A DNA stretch of 64,000 nucleotides from NCBI GenBank assembly GCA_944325335.1, contig CALUZR010000008.1, positions 1 through 64,000 on the forward strand. The letters are read 5' to 3'. The notes beneath the pieces were generated by a model. That model saw nothing but the letters and a program-made list of their open reading frames with translations, was not told the DNA's origin and did no database searches. The translations under genes and the position numbers were made by a program. Origin of the DNA: an uncultured Parabacteroides sp. Its GTDB lineage: Bacteria > Bacteroidota > Bacteroidia > Bacteroidales > Tannerellaceae. Below are positions 42,583 to 51,755 of this stretch, piece by piece (the first letter of the stretch is position 1; every line of letters starts with the position of its first letter).

Positions 42583-44427
42583 TTACTTTTTTATTGTATT
42601 TTCCATTTTTCCAATCGCATCGATCGTCTGGGCGTACAGCTTGTCCATGGCGTCAGATGCTTGCGAAGGCGCGTATCGGGCGAATTCGCAGGTATTGAGG
42701 ATCGCCATGAAGTCGGCGGTGAGTTGCGCATCGACGCCATACTTCGACAGCTCGGCCTCGACGTTGTCTTTCGTAAGGTTCGACAGCGGGATATTGAGCT
42801 TGTCGCTGAGATAACCCCAGAGGGCGCGCGTGACTTCCTCATAGAACTCTTCCTTCTTCTGGGCCTGCAGGAGCTTTCCTGCGTTTTTCAGCCGCTTGAC
42901 AGCCGTTTTGTTTGCCTTCTTCGTGCGAACGCGGGCAAGGTCTGCATTCTCTTTGATCTGTTTCCGATACGCAAGGACGAACGCGACGAACAGGACGAGC
43001 GGGACGAGATATGACATCGCGTAGAGCACCGTCCCGAAGAAAACCTCTTCGCGCTTCGGCGAGAAGTGGATTCCCTTCGTCTTGAGGAAGCGGATGTCTT
43101 GTCCTAAGTATTTCACGGATTCCTTATTGGCAAAGTTCGAGACCATCGGGGCGGAGGTAGTACCCTCTTCCCCTTTCTCGACGTGGAGCTTGAAGACGTC
43201 TGATTTCAACGTCTTGTAGGAAGCTGACTTCGTGTCGAAATAAGAGAACTCGACGGACGGGATCTCGAAGTCGCCCGCATAGCGAGGGATCGCCATATAC
43301 TCGATAGACTTCGTGCCGGATACTCCGGAAGTAGTCGTCTTGGTTTGCGTATCGACCTTCGGGTCGTATATTTCGAAGTCGTTGGGGAATGCTACTTCGG
43401 GATTCTTCGCGAGCTTAATGTTCCCGTTGCCGGAGAGGACGACGTTGACGGTTACTGCGTCGTTCGCCTTCACGTAGTCCGCACTGATGCTTGCCTTCAT
43501 CGAATAGCTCCCGACGGCTCCCGAGAACGAGGCCGGCTTACCCGACGAGGGGAGGGGCTTGACGTGTACGGTCACGGGCGAGGAGACGAGCTGTTTGTTC
43601 ACCTCGCGGTACGAGTCGAAGAAGTCGTCGAAAATACTACGGGCCTTTTGCGGCGTCGAGACGCGGATGACGGCGTCATACGTTCCCTTGCCGATCGTCA
43701 GCTCACCCGTCCGCTGTGGATACAGGACGACCTGACGGAGGTCTACGGTGAAATAATTCCGGTCCTTATAGCGGTCCTGCACCCATTGCTTGTTGGGCAA
43801 GTCGATCTCTTGCGCCATGAAGCCCTCGAACTCCGGGAACTTCACGCCGTTGATTCCGCAAGGCCGCGCGGCGTAGAGCTTAAATGTCACCAGGAATCCC
43901 TCCTGCTCGTAGACGTCGCGCTTCGAGATGATCATCCGCACGAAGAAGTCGTCGTCGCTGATCGTAGCCGATGAACTTTGTACCCGCTCCGCAGTCGTCT
44001 TCCCGGATTTATCGGGCGGGAGGACTTTGATCGAGAGTCCATTCGATGTATAAGTCGCGTCCTTCACCTTGATGGTAGCCGGCGCGATGGTGAACGTCCC
44101 CTCTTTCTTGGGCATCAGGATATAGGTGTAGCTGACGGTCGTCTCGCTCGTGCTCTTCCCGTTCACCCAACTGGTGCTGTACGACGTCGATTGCGAAGGC
44201 CCCATGAGTACCTCGAAATCCGGCATCTCTTGCACGCGGAGGTCTTTCCCTTCCGCATTAATCACATACGTCAGACGGAACTGTTCGCCCATGACGACCG
44301 ATTGCGGTGCCGAGGCTTTAAACGAAATCTCGTTTGCCCGCGCGCTCAGTCCCGTCGTGCACAATAAGAGGAAAAGGAATATCCATTTTCCTATCGGCAT
44401 TAGTCTTTTATCATTCATTCTTACCAT
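42583..44427 (-). CDS. batD: BatD: large membrane-anchored periplasmic protein
   Basis: The 614-residue protein has a signal peptide and three or more Ig-like beta domains (QFRLTYVINAEGKDL, TIAPATIKV, VNVVLSGNGNIK). One membrane helix at ~470-490 is followed by a cytoplasmic helical domain (~530-610, FYEEVTRALWGYLSDKL). It overlaps the batC end by 7 bases. An alternative start is the ATG at 44418. The C-terminal domain resembles that of the gene at 47476. Confidence 0.88.
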   Translation of the reverse strand: MVRMNDKRLMPIGKWIFLFLLLCTTGLSARANEISFKASAPQSVVMGEQFRLTYVINAEGKDLRVQEMPDFEVLMGPSQSTSYSTSWVNGKSTSETTVSYTYILMPKKEGTFTIAPATIKVKDATYTSNGLSIKVLPPDKSGKTTAERVQSSSATISDDDFFVRMIISKRDVYEQEGFLVTFKLYAARPCGINGVKFPEFEGFMAQEIDLPNKQWVQDRYKDRNYFTVDLRQVVLYPQRTGELTIGKGTYDAVIRVSTPQKARSIFDDFFDSYREVNKQLVSSPVTVHVKPLPSSGKPASFSGAVGSYSMKASISADYVKANDAVTVNVVLSGNGNIKLAKNPEVAFPNDFEIYDPKVDTQTKTTTSGVSGTKSIEYMAIPRYAGDFEIPSVEFSYFDTKSASYKTLKSDVFKLHVEKGEEGTTSAPMVSNFANKESVKYLGQDIRFLKTKGIHFSPKREEVFFGTVLYAMSYLVPLVLFVAFVLAYRKQIKENADLARVRTKKANKTAVKRLKNAGKLLQAQKKEEFYEEVTRALWGYLSDKLNIPLSNLTKDNVEAELSKYGVDAQLTADFMAILNTCEFARYAPSQASDAMDKLYAQTIDAIGKMENTIKK

Positions 44428-45164
44428 TGTTTTTCTATTTTACGGCTTTGCTGCTTTTGCTGCTGCGCCTTCTTCACCTTTTCTTGCGTATCCTTTTCGT
44501 CCTGGAGCAGGGCGTCGAGCATTTGCTGCGCATTGTCGCGGCTCATTTGTTCTTCGGGCTGCGGCTGTTCTTGCGTCTTGTCTTGCTTTTGGTTGTCTGG
44601 CTGCTGCGGTTGTTGCTGCTGTTGCTGTTCTTGATTCTGCTCTTGCTGTTGCTCCTGGTTCTGTTGGTTCTGATTCTGGTCTTGGTTCTGCTGCTGGTCG
44701 TTCAGGAGCTTTTGCGCCAAGGCGAGGTTATAGCGTGTCTCGTCGTCGGCCGGATTGAGGCGCAGCGACTGCTTGTAGGCTTCCACGCTTTGGGCATATT
44801 CCTTCTTCTGCATGCCGATGTTACCTATATTATGGTAGACTTCAGCCAGGCGCGCGCGTCCTTCGGGCGTTTCCCGCATTTTCGCCTCTTGCCCGGCGAG
44901 GAGCTGGTATTGCTCGGCTGCCTCGTCGAACTTTTGTTGTTTATAAAGGGAGTTGCCGAGGTTGTAGGTACCTTCCGTCGAGCGCGGGTTCACGTCGAGC
45001 GCTTTGCGGTAGGCAATCTCCGCCTCGGTATATTTTTCCGTCTTATAAAGGTCGTTCCCTTCGCGCACCTGCTTCCGTTCCGCCTTCTGGGCGAAAGCAG
45101 AGGCGCCGGCGAGCAAAACCACCGCGCATAAGACCGGTTTCCGTATTGTTTTCATTCGTATCAT
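44421..45164 (-). CDS. batC: BatC: TPR protein of the aerotolerance operon
   Basis: Signal peptide, then TPR repeats (ADDETRYNLALAQ, STEGTYNLGNSLYKQQKF). A long glutamine/asparagine-rich low-complexity stretch occupies ~155-205. A charged end (QQSRKIEKQW) closes the protein. The Q-rich linker is typical of BatC in this group. The start may be the ATG at 45155 instead. The ~290-base gap upstream holds the 41-bp repeats. Confidence 0.85.
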   Translation of the reverse strand: MIRMKTIRKPVLCAVVLLAGASAFAQKAERKQVREGNDLYKTEKYTEAEIAYRKALDVNPRSTEGTYNLGNSLYKQQKFDEAAEQYQLLAGQEAKMRETPEGRARLAEVYHNIGNIGMQKKEYAQSVEAYKQSLRLNPADDETRYNLALAQKLLNDQQQNQDQNQNQQNQEQQQEQNQEQQQQQQPQQPDNQKQDKTQEQPQPEEQMSRDNAQQMLDALLQDEKDTQEKVKKAQQQKQQSRKIEKQW

Positions 45165-45222
45165 ATTCGTTTTTCGTTCATTCTAATCTGATTCTATATC
45201 TTTTTTCTTATTTCCCTTTCTT

Positions 45223-45443
45223 TCCGTCCGGGAACGGCCCAGAGACGGCGTCTTTTCTTTCTCTCCGTTCGGGAATAGGCTGGAGACGCCGTTTCTTTTA
45301 CATTCCCTAACGGGAACAAGCCGGAGACGCCGTTTCTTTTACATTCCCTAACGGGAACGGCCGAGAGACGCCGTTTCTTTCACATTCCCTAACGGAAATA
45401 ACCGAGAGACGCCGTCGCTGCTTCCTTCCCGACCGGAAAATGC
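45223..45443. repeat. 5.5 tandem copies of a 41-bp repeat between batB and batC
   Basis: Copies start at 45223, 45264, 45304, 45345, 45386 and 45427 (spacing 40-41). Each has TTCCC-TAAC-GGGAA-like and GAGACG-C-CGTTTC-like inverted arms, so each can fold into two small hairpins. The array is inside the operon and thus in the transcript. Confidence 0.85.
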
Positions 45444-45451
45444 CTGTTTTT

Positions 45452-46471
45452 TTACTTAAACAACCGAATCCGCCGGAAGACATGGTTCTTGCGGTCGAGC
45501 GTGAGGAATTCCGCCACCAAAAGGAGGAGGGCAATCCACGCGAAGACCTGAAACTGCTCGTCGTATTCGGAGTAGACCTTGCTTTCGAGGTCGGTCTTGC
45601 TCATTTTCCCGATTTCCTGTTGCAACGCCTTGAGCGCCGAGTTGGTATTGTCTGCCCGGACGTACATGCCTTGTCCCGCTGCCGCGATTTCCTGGCACAT
45701 CTGTTCGTTCATCTTCGTAATCACCACGTTGCCGGCGTTGTCTTTCATATAGTTGTTCCCACCGCCGAGGGGAATCGGCGCGCCTTTCGGGTCGCCCATC
45801 CCGACGATGTTCACGTGTATTTTCTTCTCGGCGGCCGCTTTGGCTGCCCCTACGGCGTCGTCTTCGTGGTTTTCACCGTCGGTAATGACGATGATGGCCT
45901 TTTCCGAAGCCTCATTCGGGGTGAAAGAACGGGCGGCGAGGTTGATAGCCGCTCCGATAGCCGTTCCTTGCGTCGAGACCATTTCCGGCGAGATGGAGGA
46001 AAGGAACATCTTGGCCGAGATGTAATCGGACGTGATGGGGAGCTGCGTGAAGGCATCGCCGGCAAAGACGATCATGCCCACTTTGTCGTTCGTGAAGCCG
46101 TCGGTCAGTTTGGCCAGCATTTGCTTGGCCTTCTCCAAGCGGTTCGGGCCGACGTCTTCGGCGAGCATCGAGTTCGACACGTCGAGGCAGACCATGATTT
46201 CAACGCCTTGCCGCTTGACGGTCTCCAGCTTCGTCCCAAACTGCGGGCCGGCAATCACCACAATCAATGCCGCGATGGCGCCCAGCGAAAGCCAAAACTT
46301 CAGGTGTTGGCGTTTCCAGGAGACATCGGGCATCAACGCGCCCAAAAGGACGGGATTGCCATATCGTTTCACCGCCTTCCGCTTCTGCAGGTGGGCATAG
46401 ACAAAAAACAGGATCAATGCCGGCAGGGCGAAAAGCAAATATAAAAATTCCGGATGTGCAAAACGAAACAT
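45452..46471 (-). CDS. batB: BatB: VWA-domain membrane protein
   Basis: The 339-residue protein has hydrophobic helices at ~8-25, ~58-75 and near the end (~310-328). A VWA domain between them has the MIDAS motif DVSNSMLAED and a matching TDGENHEDD. VWA domains bind metal and partner proteins. It is the direct downstream paralogue of batA. Confidence 0.9.
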   Translation of the reverse strand: MFRFAHPEFLYLLFALPALILFFVYAHLQKRKAVKRYGNPVLLGALMPDVSWKRQHLKFWLSLGAIAALIVVIAGPQFGTKLETVKRQGVEIMVCLDVSNSMLAEDVGPNRLEKAKQMLAKLTDGFTNDKVGMIVFAGDAFTQLPITSDYISAKMFLSSISPEMVSTQGTAIGAAINLAARSFTPNEASEKAIIVITDGENHEDDAVGAAKAAAEKKIHVNIVGMGDPKGAPIPLGGGNNYMKDNAGNVVITKMNEQMCQEIAAAGQGMYVRADNTNSALKALQQEIGKMSKTDLESKVYSEYDEQFQVFAWIALLLLVAEFLTLDRKNHVFRRIRLFK

Positions 46472-46487
46472 AATTCCTATCTTTTTA

Positions 46488-47474
46488 TTATGGGATATTT
46501 CTTAACACTGTATTTCTCAATAACACTTCGACCAGCAAGAGCACGAAAGCCAGGAGCGCCCAGTTCTTGTATTCTTCTTGCTTTTTGCTGAATTCCTGCA
46601 CGCTGATTTTCGTCTTTTCCATTTGGTCGATTTCCGAATAAATTTCCTTCAGGCTGGCGTTGTCCGTCGCGCGGAAGTATTGCCCGCCCGTAGTCGAGGC
46701 GATCTGCTTCAGTATTTGCTCGTCGATTTCGACGGGGATATTCTGGTATTGGACGCCAAACGCGGTCGGGATGGGATAGGGCGCTTCGCCTTGCGTCCCG
46801 ACGCCGATGGTGTAGACCCGGATACCGAATGTCTTGGCGATTTCGGCGGCTGTCACCGGGGCCACTTGCCCGGTATTGTTCACGCCGTCGGTCAGGAGGA
46901 TAATCACTTTCGACTTTGCCTGGCTGTCTTTGATGCGGCTGACGGCATTCGCCAATCCGACGCCGATAGCCGTCCCATCCTGGATAATGCCCGGTTGGAT
47001 ATCTTTAAAGAGATTGAGCAGCACGCCGTGGTCGGTCGTGAGCGGGCATTGCGTGAAACTCTCTGCCGCGAAGACGACTAAGCCGATGTTGTCGTTCGGA
47101 CGCCCATTGATGAACGAGGCCGCCACGTCTTTGGCCGCTTCCAAGCGGTTCGGCTTCAAGTCCTCGGCCAGCATACTGGTTGATATATCGATCGCCATCA
47201 CGATGTCGATTCCTTCCGTCGTCGAATTCTGCCAGCTGTTTGTCGATTGCGGGCGTGCCAATACAACGATCAGAACCGCAATGGCCACCATGCGCAATAC
47301 GAAAGGCACATGCCGCAGATAGACACGCCACGAAGTTGCGCCGGGTGCCTCGAAGGCTTCCGCCGACGAGACCTGCAGACTCGCCTGGCTCTTCCTTAAT
47401 TTATAGATGTACCAAGCGACGAGCGGTATCAACAACAGCAATAAATACAAATAGTTTGGATTCGCAAATACCAT
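46488..47474 (-). CDS. batA: BatA: VWA-domain membrane protein
   Basis: The 328-residue protein has the same design as BatB: membrane helices at both ends and a VWA domain with the MIDAS motif DISTSMLAED and a later LTDGVNNTG. BatA and BatB are thought to work with the MoxR ATPase upstream as metal-dependent scaffolds. Confidence 0.9.
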   Translation of the reverse strand: MVFANPNYLYLLLLLIPLVAWYIYKLRKSQASLQVSSAEAFEAPGATSWRVYLRHVPFVLRMVAIAVLIVVLARPQSTNSWQNSTTEGIDIVMAIDISTSMLAEDLKPNRLEAAKDVAASFINGRPNDNIGLVVFAAESFTQCPLTTDHGVLLNLFKDIQPGIIQDGTAIGVGLANAVSRIKDSQAKSKVIILLTDGVNNTGQVAPVTAAEIAKTFGIRVYTIGVGTQGEAPYPIPTAFGVQYQNIPVEIDEQILKQIASTTGGQYFRATDNASLKEIYSEIDQMEKTKISVQEFSKKQEEYKNWALLAFVLLLVEVLLRNTVLRNIP

Positions 47475-47475
47475 T

Positions 47476-48480
47476 TTATTCTTCTATTTTAGCTTCATTA
47501 TTCGATTCCTCAGCAGCCTGTTGTGCAGACGTCCCTTTCTCTGGAGTTGTTTCCTCCGGTTTCGTTTCTTCCACAAATGAATAGGCATTCGAGATACTCA
47601 AATCATTCTCGTCGGGCAGCGGATGTACTTTGGCGAATTTCACAAAGTCCGAAAGGCTCAAGATCTGCTTCAACTTGTCGAACACAGGATGAACCTCTTC
47701 TTTGCCTTGCAACGTATCCAAAATCTCGCCCGATGTCATTTCCATCGCATTGACGCCGAAGCGTTCCACGATATAGCGGCGCAACGTCTCGGTCAAGGCC
47801 GTGTAATATTCCTTGTTCAAGCCCTGTTGCCATAGCTTGCGGGTCTTAATCTCGTCCAATTCCTTGATGGCTTGCTCGTAGGGAGGCAGTTTAGGCTCTT
47901 CCGGAGCAGCAAACGGCAACAACGATTTATGGTTCCGCAAGCGTTTGAGGATATACAACAACGCGCAAAGCAGGAACAACCCCAACAGCACACCGTAAAT
48001 GATCGGATAATAATCCGCCCAGACGAAAGGAGGTTTCCATACATTTTTGATATCGTTGAACTCTTCCGGCTTGTCTGCATTCACGGGCACGGTCGACACT
48101 TTCAAGGCCACTTGGTTGGAAGCCACCGTGTCGGTCCCGTCTACCACTTTCAGAGGCGGCAACAGATACAATGCCGAGTCGAACGAAGTAATCAGCAAAT
48201 CTTGCTTAATCACCAAGCGGTCGTTTTCGATGAGCGACGAATCGGATTTCGAGGCATCCAGTATTTCCACTCCGCGCATCAACGTGTCTGCCGGAATCAG
48301 GATTTGCACCGGATGGTCCTTCGGCGTTGTCACGGTCAGGTGCAATTTCGTCTGTTCCCCAATCAAGATGGCGGCCGAATCGATCCGCACCTCAATCAGC
48401 GACTGCGCTTTTGCCCCGCTCATTCCTGCCGCCCAAGCGAGCAACAATAGTACTACAATATTTTTCTTTATCCATTTCAT
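47476..48480 (-). CDS. Bat-operon membrane protein with BatD-like C-terminus
   Basis: The 334-residue protein has a signal peptide (to ~26), an Ig-like beta domain, a membrane helix (~156-178) and a cytoplasmic domain. The latter (KEYYTALTETLRRYIVERFG, then ILSLSDFVKFAKVHPLP) resembles the C-terminus of BatD. A start at 48486 would be a TTG, so the ATG at 48480 is preferred. It probably forms part of the same membrane assembly. Confidence 0.7.
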   Translation of the reverse strand: MKWIKKNIVVLLLLAWAAGMSGAKAQSLIEVRIDSAAILIGEQTKLHLTVTTPKDHPVQILIPADTLMRGVEILDASKSDSSLIENDRLVIKQDLLITSFDSALYLLPPLKVVDGTDTVASNQVALKVSTVPVNADKPEEFNDIKNVWKPPFVWADYYPIIYGVLLGLFLLCALLYILKRLRNHKSLLPFAAPEEPKLPPYEQAIKELDEIKTRKLWQQGLNKEYYTALTETLRRYIVERFGVNAMEMTSGEILDTLQGKEEVHPVFDKLKQILSLSDFVKFAKVHPLPDENDLSISNAYSFVEETKPEETTPEKGTSAQQAAEESNNEAKIEE

Positions 48481-48482
48481 GT

Positions 48483-49352
48483 TCAATTCCGTTTATCGAA
48501 AAGCGTCATCAGCGACTTCACATAATCATCTTCGGTGCGGATGGAGACTGAATCCACCCGACATTTCTTGAACGTGTTATCCATCGCCGCTTGGCGTTCC
48601 TTCCACCAGTTCTCGTAAGCTTGGCGGACGCGTGCGGAGGAGGTGTCAATCCATTGTTCCTTTCCCGTTTCCGCATCTTTGATTTTCATCAGACCGACGG
48701 CGGGAAGTTCCGTCTCGCGATGGTCGTATACCTGGATGGCCACCATGTCGTGCTTCCGGTTCGCCACCGTAAGTGCATCCTTAAAGTTTCCTTTGTTGAT
48801 GAAGTCCGAAATCAGGAACGCCGTGCAACGCTTCTTGATCGCATTGGTCAGGTATTTTAATACTTGGCTAATATCCGTCTGGCGGTCTTCCGGTTGGAAA
48901 TCAATCAACTCACGAATCACATACAAGATGTGCTTCTTTCCCTTCTGCGGCGGAATGAATTTCTCCACTTTGTCGGAAAAGAAAATCACGCCGATCTTAT
49001 CATTATTTTGGATCGCCGAAAAGGCCAGCGTGGCTGCAATCTCGGTGATGATATCTTTCTTCATGACTTGCACGGAACCGAAATCACGGCTCCCGGACAC
49101 GTCGATCAGCAGCATGACGGTCAGTTCGCGCTCTTCTTCGAACACCTTGACATAAGGCCGGACATAGCGTGCCGTCACATTCCAATCGATGTCTCGGATA
49201 TCATCGCCATATTGGTATTCGCGCACTTCGCTAAAAGCCATACCGCGCCCTTTGAAGGCCGAGTGGTATTGCCCGGCGAAGATATTCCGCGAAAGACCGC
49301 GCGTCTTGATTTCTATCCGGCGAACTTTCTTCAGCAGTTCACTCGTTTCCAT
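48483..49352 (-). CDS. DUF58 (MoxR-associated) protein
   Basis: The 289-residue protein shows FKGRGMAFSEVREYQYGDDI, then DIDWNVTARY and a VWA-like MLLIDVSGSRDFG, the signature of DUF58 proteins paired with MoxR. It overlaps the moxR stop by one base. Probably a cytoplasmic adaptor or target of MoxR. Confidence 0.88.
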   Translation of the reverse strand: METSELLKKVRRIEIKTRGLSRNIFAGQYHSAFKGRGMAFSEVREYQYGDDIRDIDWNVTARYVRPYVKVFEEERELTVMLLIDVSGSRDFGSVQVMKKDIITEIAATLAFSAIQNNDKIGVIFFSDKVEKFIPPQKGKKHILYVIRELIDFQPEDRQTDISQVLKYLTNAIKKRCTAFLISDFINKGNFKDALTVANRKHDMVAIQVYDHRETELPAVGLMKIKDAETGKEQWIDTSSARVRQAYENWWKERQAAMDNTFKKCRVDSVSIRTEDDYVKSLMTLFDKRN

Positions 49353-50347
49353 CAGGGCACTTCTACCTTATTCAAGATTTCACTAATGACCTCTTCGGTC
49401 GTCAAATTGTTGGCTTCTGCCTCATAGCTCAAGCCGATACGGTGCCGCAAGACATCGTGGCACACCGCGCGGATATCTTCCGGAATCACATAGCCGCGGC
49501 GCTTGATAAAGGCGTATGTGCGGGCAGCCAGTGCCAAACTGATAGAGGCACGCGGAGAAGCCCCGAAGGAAATCATATTACCTAAATTCGCCAAACCATA
49601 TTCTTGCGGGAAGCGGGTAGCGAACACAATGTCTACGATATAGCGTTCGATCTTTTCGTCCAAATATACTTCACGCACGATTTTGCGGGCTTCCAGGATT
49701 TCTTCCTTGCTCAGGATAGGCTTGATGTCTGCCTTCGCGCCTGAGATGTTCTGCCGGATGATCAATTTCTCCTCTTCTTTCTTCGGATAATTGATAATGA
49801 CCTTCAGCATGAAACGGTCCACTTGCGCTTCTGGGAGCGGATAAGTTCCTTCCTGCTCGATAGGGTTTTGTGTCGCCATTACGAGGAACGGCTCCGGAAG
49901 TTTATAGGTTTGTTCGCCAATCGTCACTTGCCGCTCTTGCATGGCTTCCAACAATGCGCTCTGCACTTTGGCCGGGGCGCGGTTGATTTCATCCGCCAAC
50001 ACAAAATTAGCGAAGACAGGTCCTTGTTTTACTTGGAATTCTTCGCTTTTCTGACTATAAATCATGGTTCCGATCACGTCGGCCGGAAGCAAATCTGGGG
50101 TAAATTGGATTCGGCTGTATTTGGCATCAATCAGCGATGAAAGCGTCTTGATGGCTAAGGTCTTAGCCAATCCCGGAACTCCTTCCAACAAAATGTGCCC
50201 ATCTGAAAGCAAACCAATTAATAAAGATTCCACCAGATGTTTCTGCCCGATGATAACTTGGTCCATGCCCATGGTTATCATGTTTACGAAGGAGCTTTTG
50301 CTCTCTATCCGTTCATTCAATTCACGAATATCTACTGTCTGATTCAT
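49352..50347 (-). CDS. moxR: MoxR-family AAA+ ATPase
   Basis: The 331-residue protein has Walker A LEGVPGLAKTLAIK, Walker B FVLADEINRAP and sensor/pore region ATQNPIEQEGTYPLPEAQ. MoxR ATPases act as chaperones that insert metal or activate VWA partners. It is the first gene of the moxR-DUF58-bat operon. A -7-like TAATTTTG lies upstream at 50402-50409. Confidence 0.92.
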   Translation of the reverse strand: MNQTVDIRELNERIESKSSFVNMITMGMDQVIIGQKHLVESLLIGLLSDGHILLEGVPGLAKTLAIKTLSSLIDAKYSRIQFTPDLLPADVIGTMIYSQKSEEFQVKQGPVFANFVLADEINRAPAKVQSALLEAMQERQVTIGEQTYKLPEPFLVMATQNPIEQEGTYPLPEAQVDRFMLKVIINYPKKEEEKLIIRQNISGAKADIKPILSKEEILEARKIVREVYLDEKIERYIVDIVFATRFPQEYGLANLGNMISFGASPRASISLALAARTYAFIKRRGYVIPEDIRAVCHDVLRHRIGLSYEAEANNLTTEEVISEILNKVEVP

Positions 50348-50401
50348 AAGTGATAATTTCTATACTTGTTACTGTTTTATGCATTCTATTTTTAAGATGC
50401 G

Positions 50402-50409
50402 CAAAATTA
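50402..50409 (-). promoter_or_regulatory. -7 box of the moxR-bat operon
   Basis: TAATTTTG on the minus strand matches TAnnTTTG and lies ~55 bases before the moxR start. The -33 element is not clear. Confidence 0.4.
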
Positions 50410-50464
50410 GAAATATTAAATTCGTATCGTTTACTTTTCCAGTTAAATAATACGAAGAATCCGT

Positions 50465-51454
50465 TTAAAATTCCTGAGATAGGATTTGGGATTGCAATTG
50501 GGCTGCTTTTTCGATGGAGGCACGGTCGTGCGCGTCGATGCCATAGAGAACAGGGTTCGGAATGCGGATTTCCGTTCCGATGGGAATATTGTTAGGATCT
50601 GCAATAACTTGTTTATTATGCTGATAGATGTAAACCCAGAAGAACTTGTGGCCATAGTATTGCTGGGCAATGGAAGCCAAACGGTCTCCTGCTTTGATGG
50701 TGGTGAGGGCAATATCTTCCGAAGGTGCGGGCACGGAGTCCGTTGGTTGGATTTTCTCAGGCGTGGAATCTGGAAATGACGCCGTGATTTTTTCCATCGA
50801 CGGCGTCATTTCTTCCGATGATGGCGTCGTTTTCGACAAAGAGTCCAGCTTCTTTTCATAGTGCTGAGTTGATTTGGAATAGCCGCTCATATAACCAATG
50901 TAGCCCACGCCGGCAATTAGCAAAATGACCAGGCAGGCTGCCAAGCCGATCCATTGCTTGCAGTTGGAAGATGGGGGCGGAGCAGGAATTTCTTCGGGAA
51001 CTTGCGGTTTGTCCGGCTCTTGTGCTGGGACGGGAATCCGTGTTTCCGGCAGGATTTCCTCTACGGATTCTTCGGATGCTTCTTCTGTTTCAGGTGAATC
51101 GGGCGGAGCGTTCAAGTCGTCGAAAGAGACCGAATCGCTCAATTCCGTAGTCTCGAATAGGGAAAAGGGCTTGTTCACCAGCTCTTTCAAATCTTTATCC
51201 GGCGCAAAGGCAAACTTATAATGGGATGGAATGAGAAACCGTTCGCCCGAATTGACCGAAATGCTTTCCCGCTCTTCCACGCGGATCAGTTTGAAAGTGC
51301 CTAATCCTTTTACCTTAACGACTTTATCGGAATAAACACCTGCTGAAACTACGTGGACGAACTCGCGGAGGAAACGTTCCGTCTCTTCCGGGCTCTTCTT
51401 CGTCTGTTCCGCCAAAAGGGCTGCTATTTCTGTTAATGCCAATCGGTTATTCAT
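50465..51454 (-). CDS. HU-domain / membrane helix / LysM fusion protein
   Basis: The 329-residue protein starts with an HU/IHF-like DNA-binding domain (~1-95: LALTEIAALLAEQTKKSPEE, VKGLGTFKLIRVEERESISV). A proline- and acid-rich linker, one membrane helix (~168-188, GLAACLVILLIAGVGYIGYM) and a LysM domain at the end (TIKAGDRLASIAQQYYGH, IPIGTEIRIP) follow. The N-terminus would be cytoplasmic and LysM periplasmic, so it could link DNA to the cell wall. Its start overlaps the HU gene end by 8 bases. Confidence 0.82.
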   Translation of the reverse strand: MNNRLALTEIAALLAEQTKKSPEETERFLREFVHVVSAGVYSDKVVKVKGLGTFKLIRVEERESISVNSGERFLIPSHYKFAFAPDKDLKELVNKPFSLFETTELSDSVSFDDLNAPPDSPETEEASEESVEEILPETRIPVPAQEPDKPQVPEEIPAPPPSSNCKQWIGLAACLVILLIAGVGYIGYMSGYSKSTQHYEKKLDSLSKTTPSSEEMTPSMEKITASFPDSTPEKIQPTDSVPAPSEDIALTTIKAGDRLASIAQQYYGHKFFWVYIYQHNKQVIADPNNIPIGTEIRIPNPVLYGIDAHDRASIEKAAQLQSQILSQEF

Positions 51455-51737
51455 CGCCTTCCATTTCTTTTAAATGATTCTTGATCGTAGTACTTGGCTT
51501 AAATACAGGGACTAACTTAGGAGGCACAAGGTATCGCTTGCCGTTTGTCGGGTTCACCGAGATGCGTTCCATTTTCTTCCGCACTTCAAACTGGCCGAAA
51601 TCAGGAAGCGTAAGCGTATCGCCTTCCATCAGCTTGGTTCCGACTACCGAGCCGAGCGCCGAAAGCATCTTGGTTACTTCCTGCGTAGTCCATCCCATCT
51701 GTTGCGCCAATTCGCTAATGACCTCTTTGCTTTTCAT
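51447..51737 (-). CDS. HU-family DNA-binding protein
   Basis: Protein of 96 residues, standard HU length. It contains VISELAQQMGWTTQEVTKML, LTLPDFGQFEVRKKMERISV and a C-terminal arm region (NPTNGKRYLVPPKLVPVFK). It is a DNA-bending nucleoid protein. It is coupled to the HU-LysM fusion downstream and separated by only 18 bases from rimO upstream. Confidence 0.9.
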   Translation of the reverse strand: MKSKEVISELAQQMGWTTQEVTKMLSALGSVVGTKLMEGDTLTLPDFGQFEVRKKMERISVNPTNGKRYLVPPKLVPVFKPSTTIKNHLKEMEGDE

Positions 51738-51755
51738 GCGGAATCTCTTTTGGGG

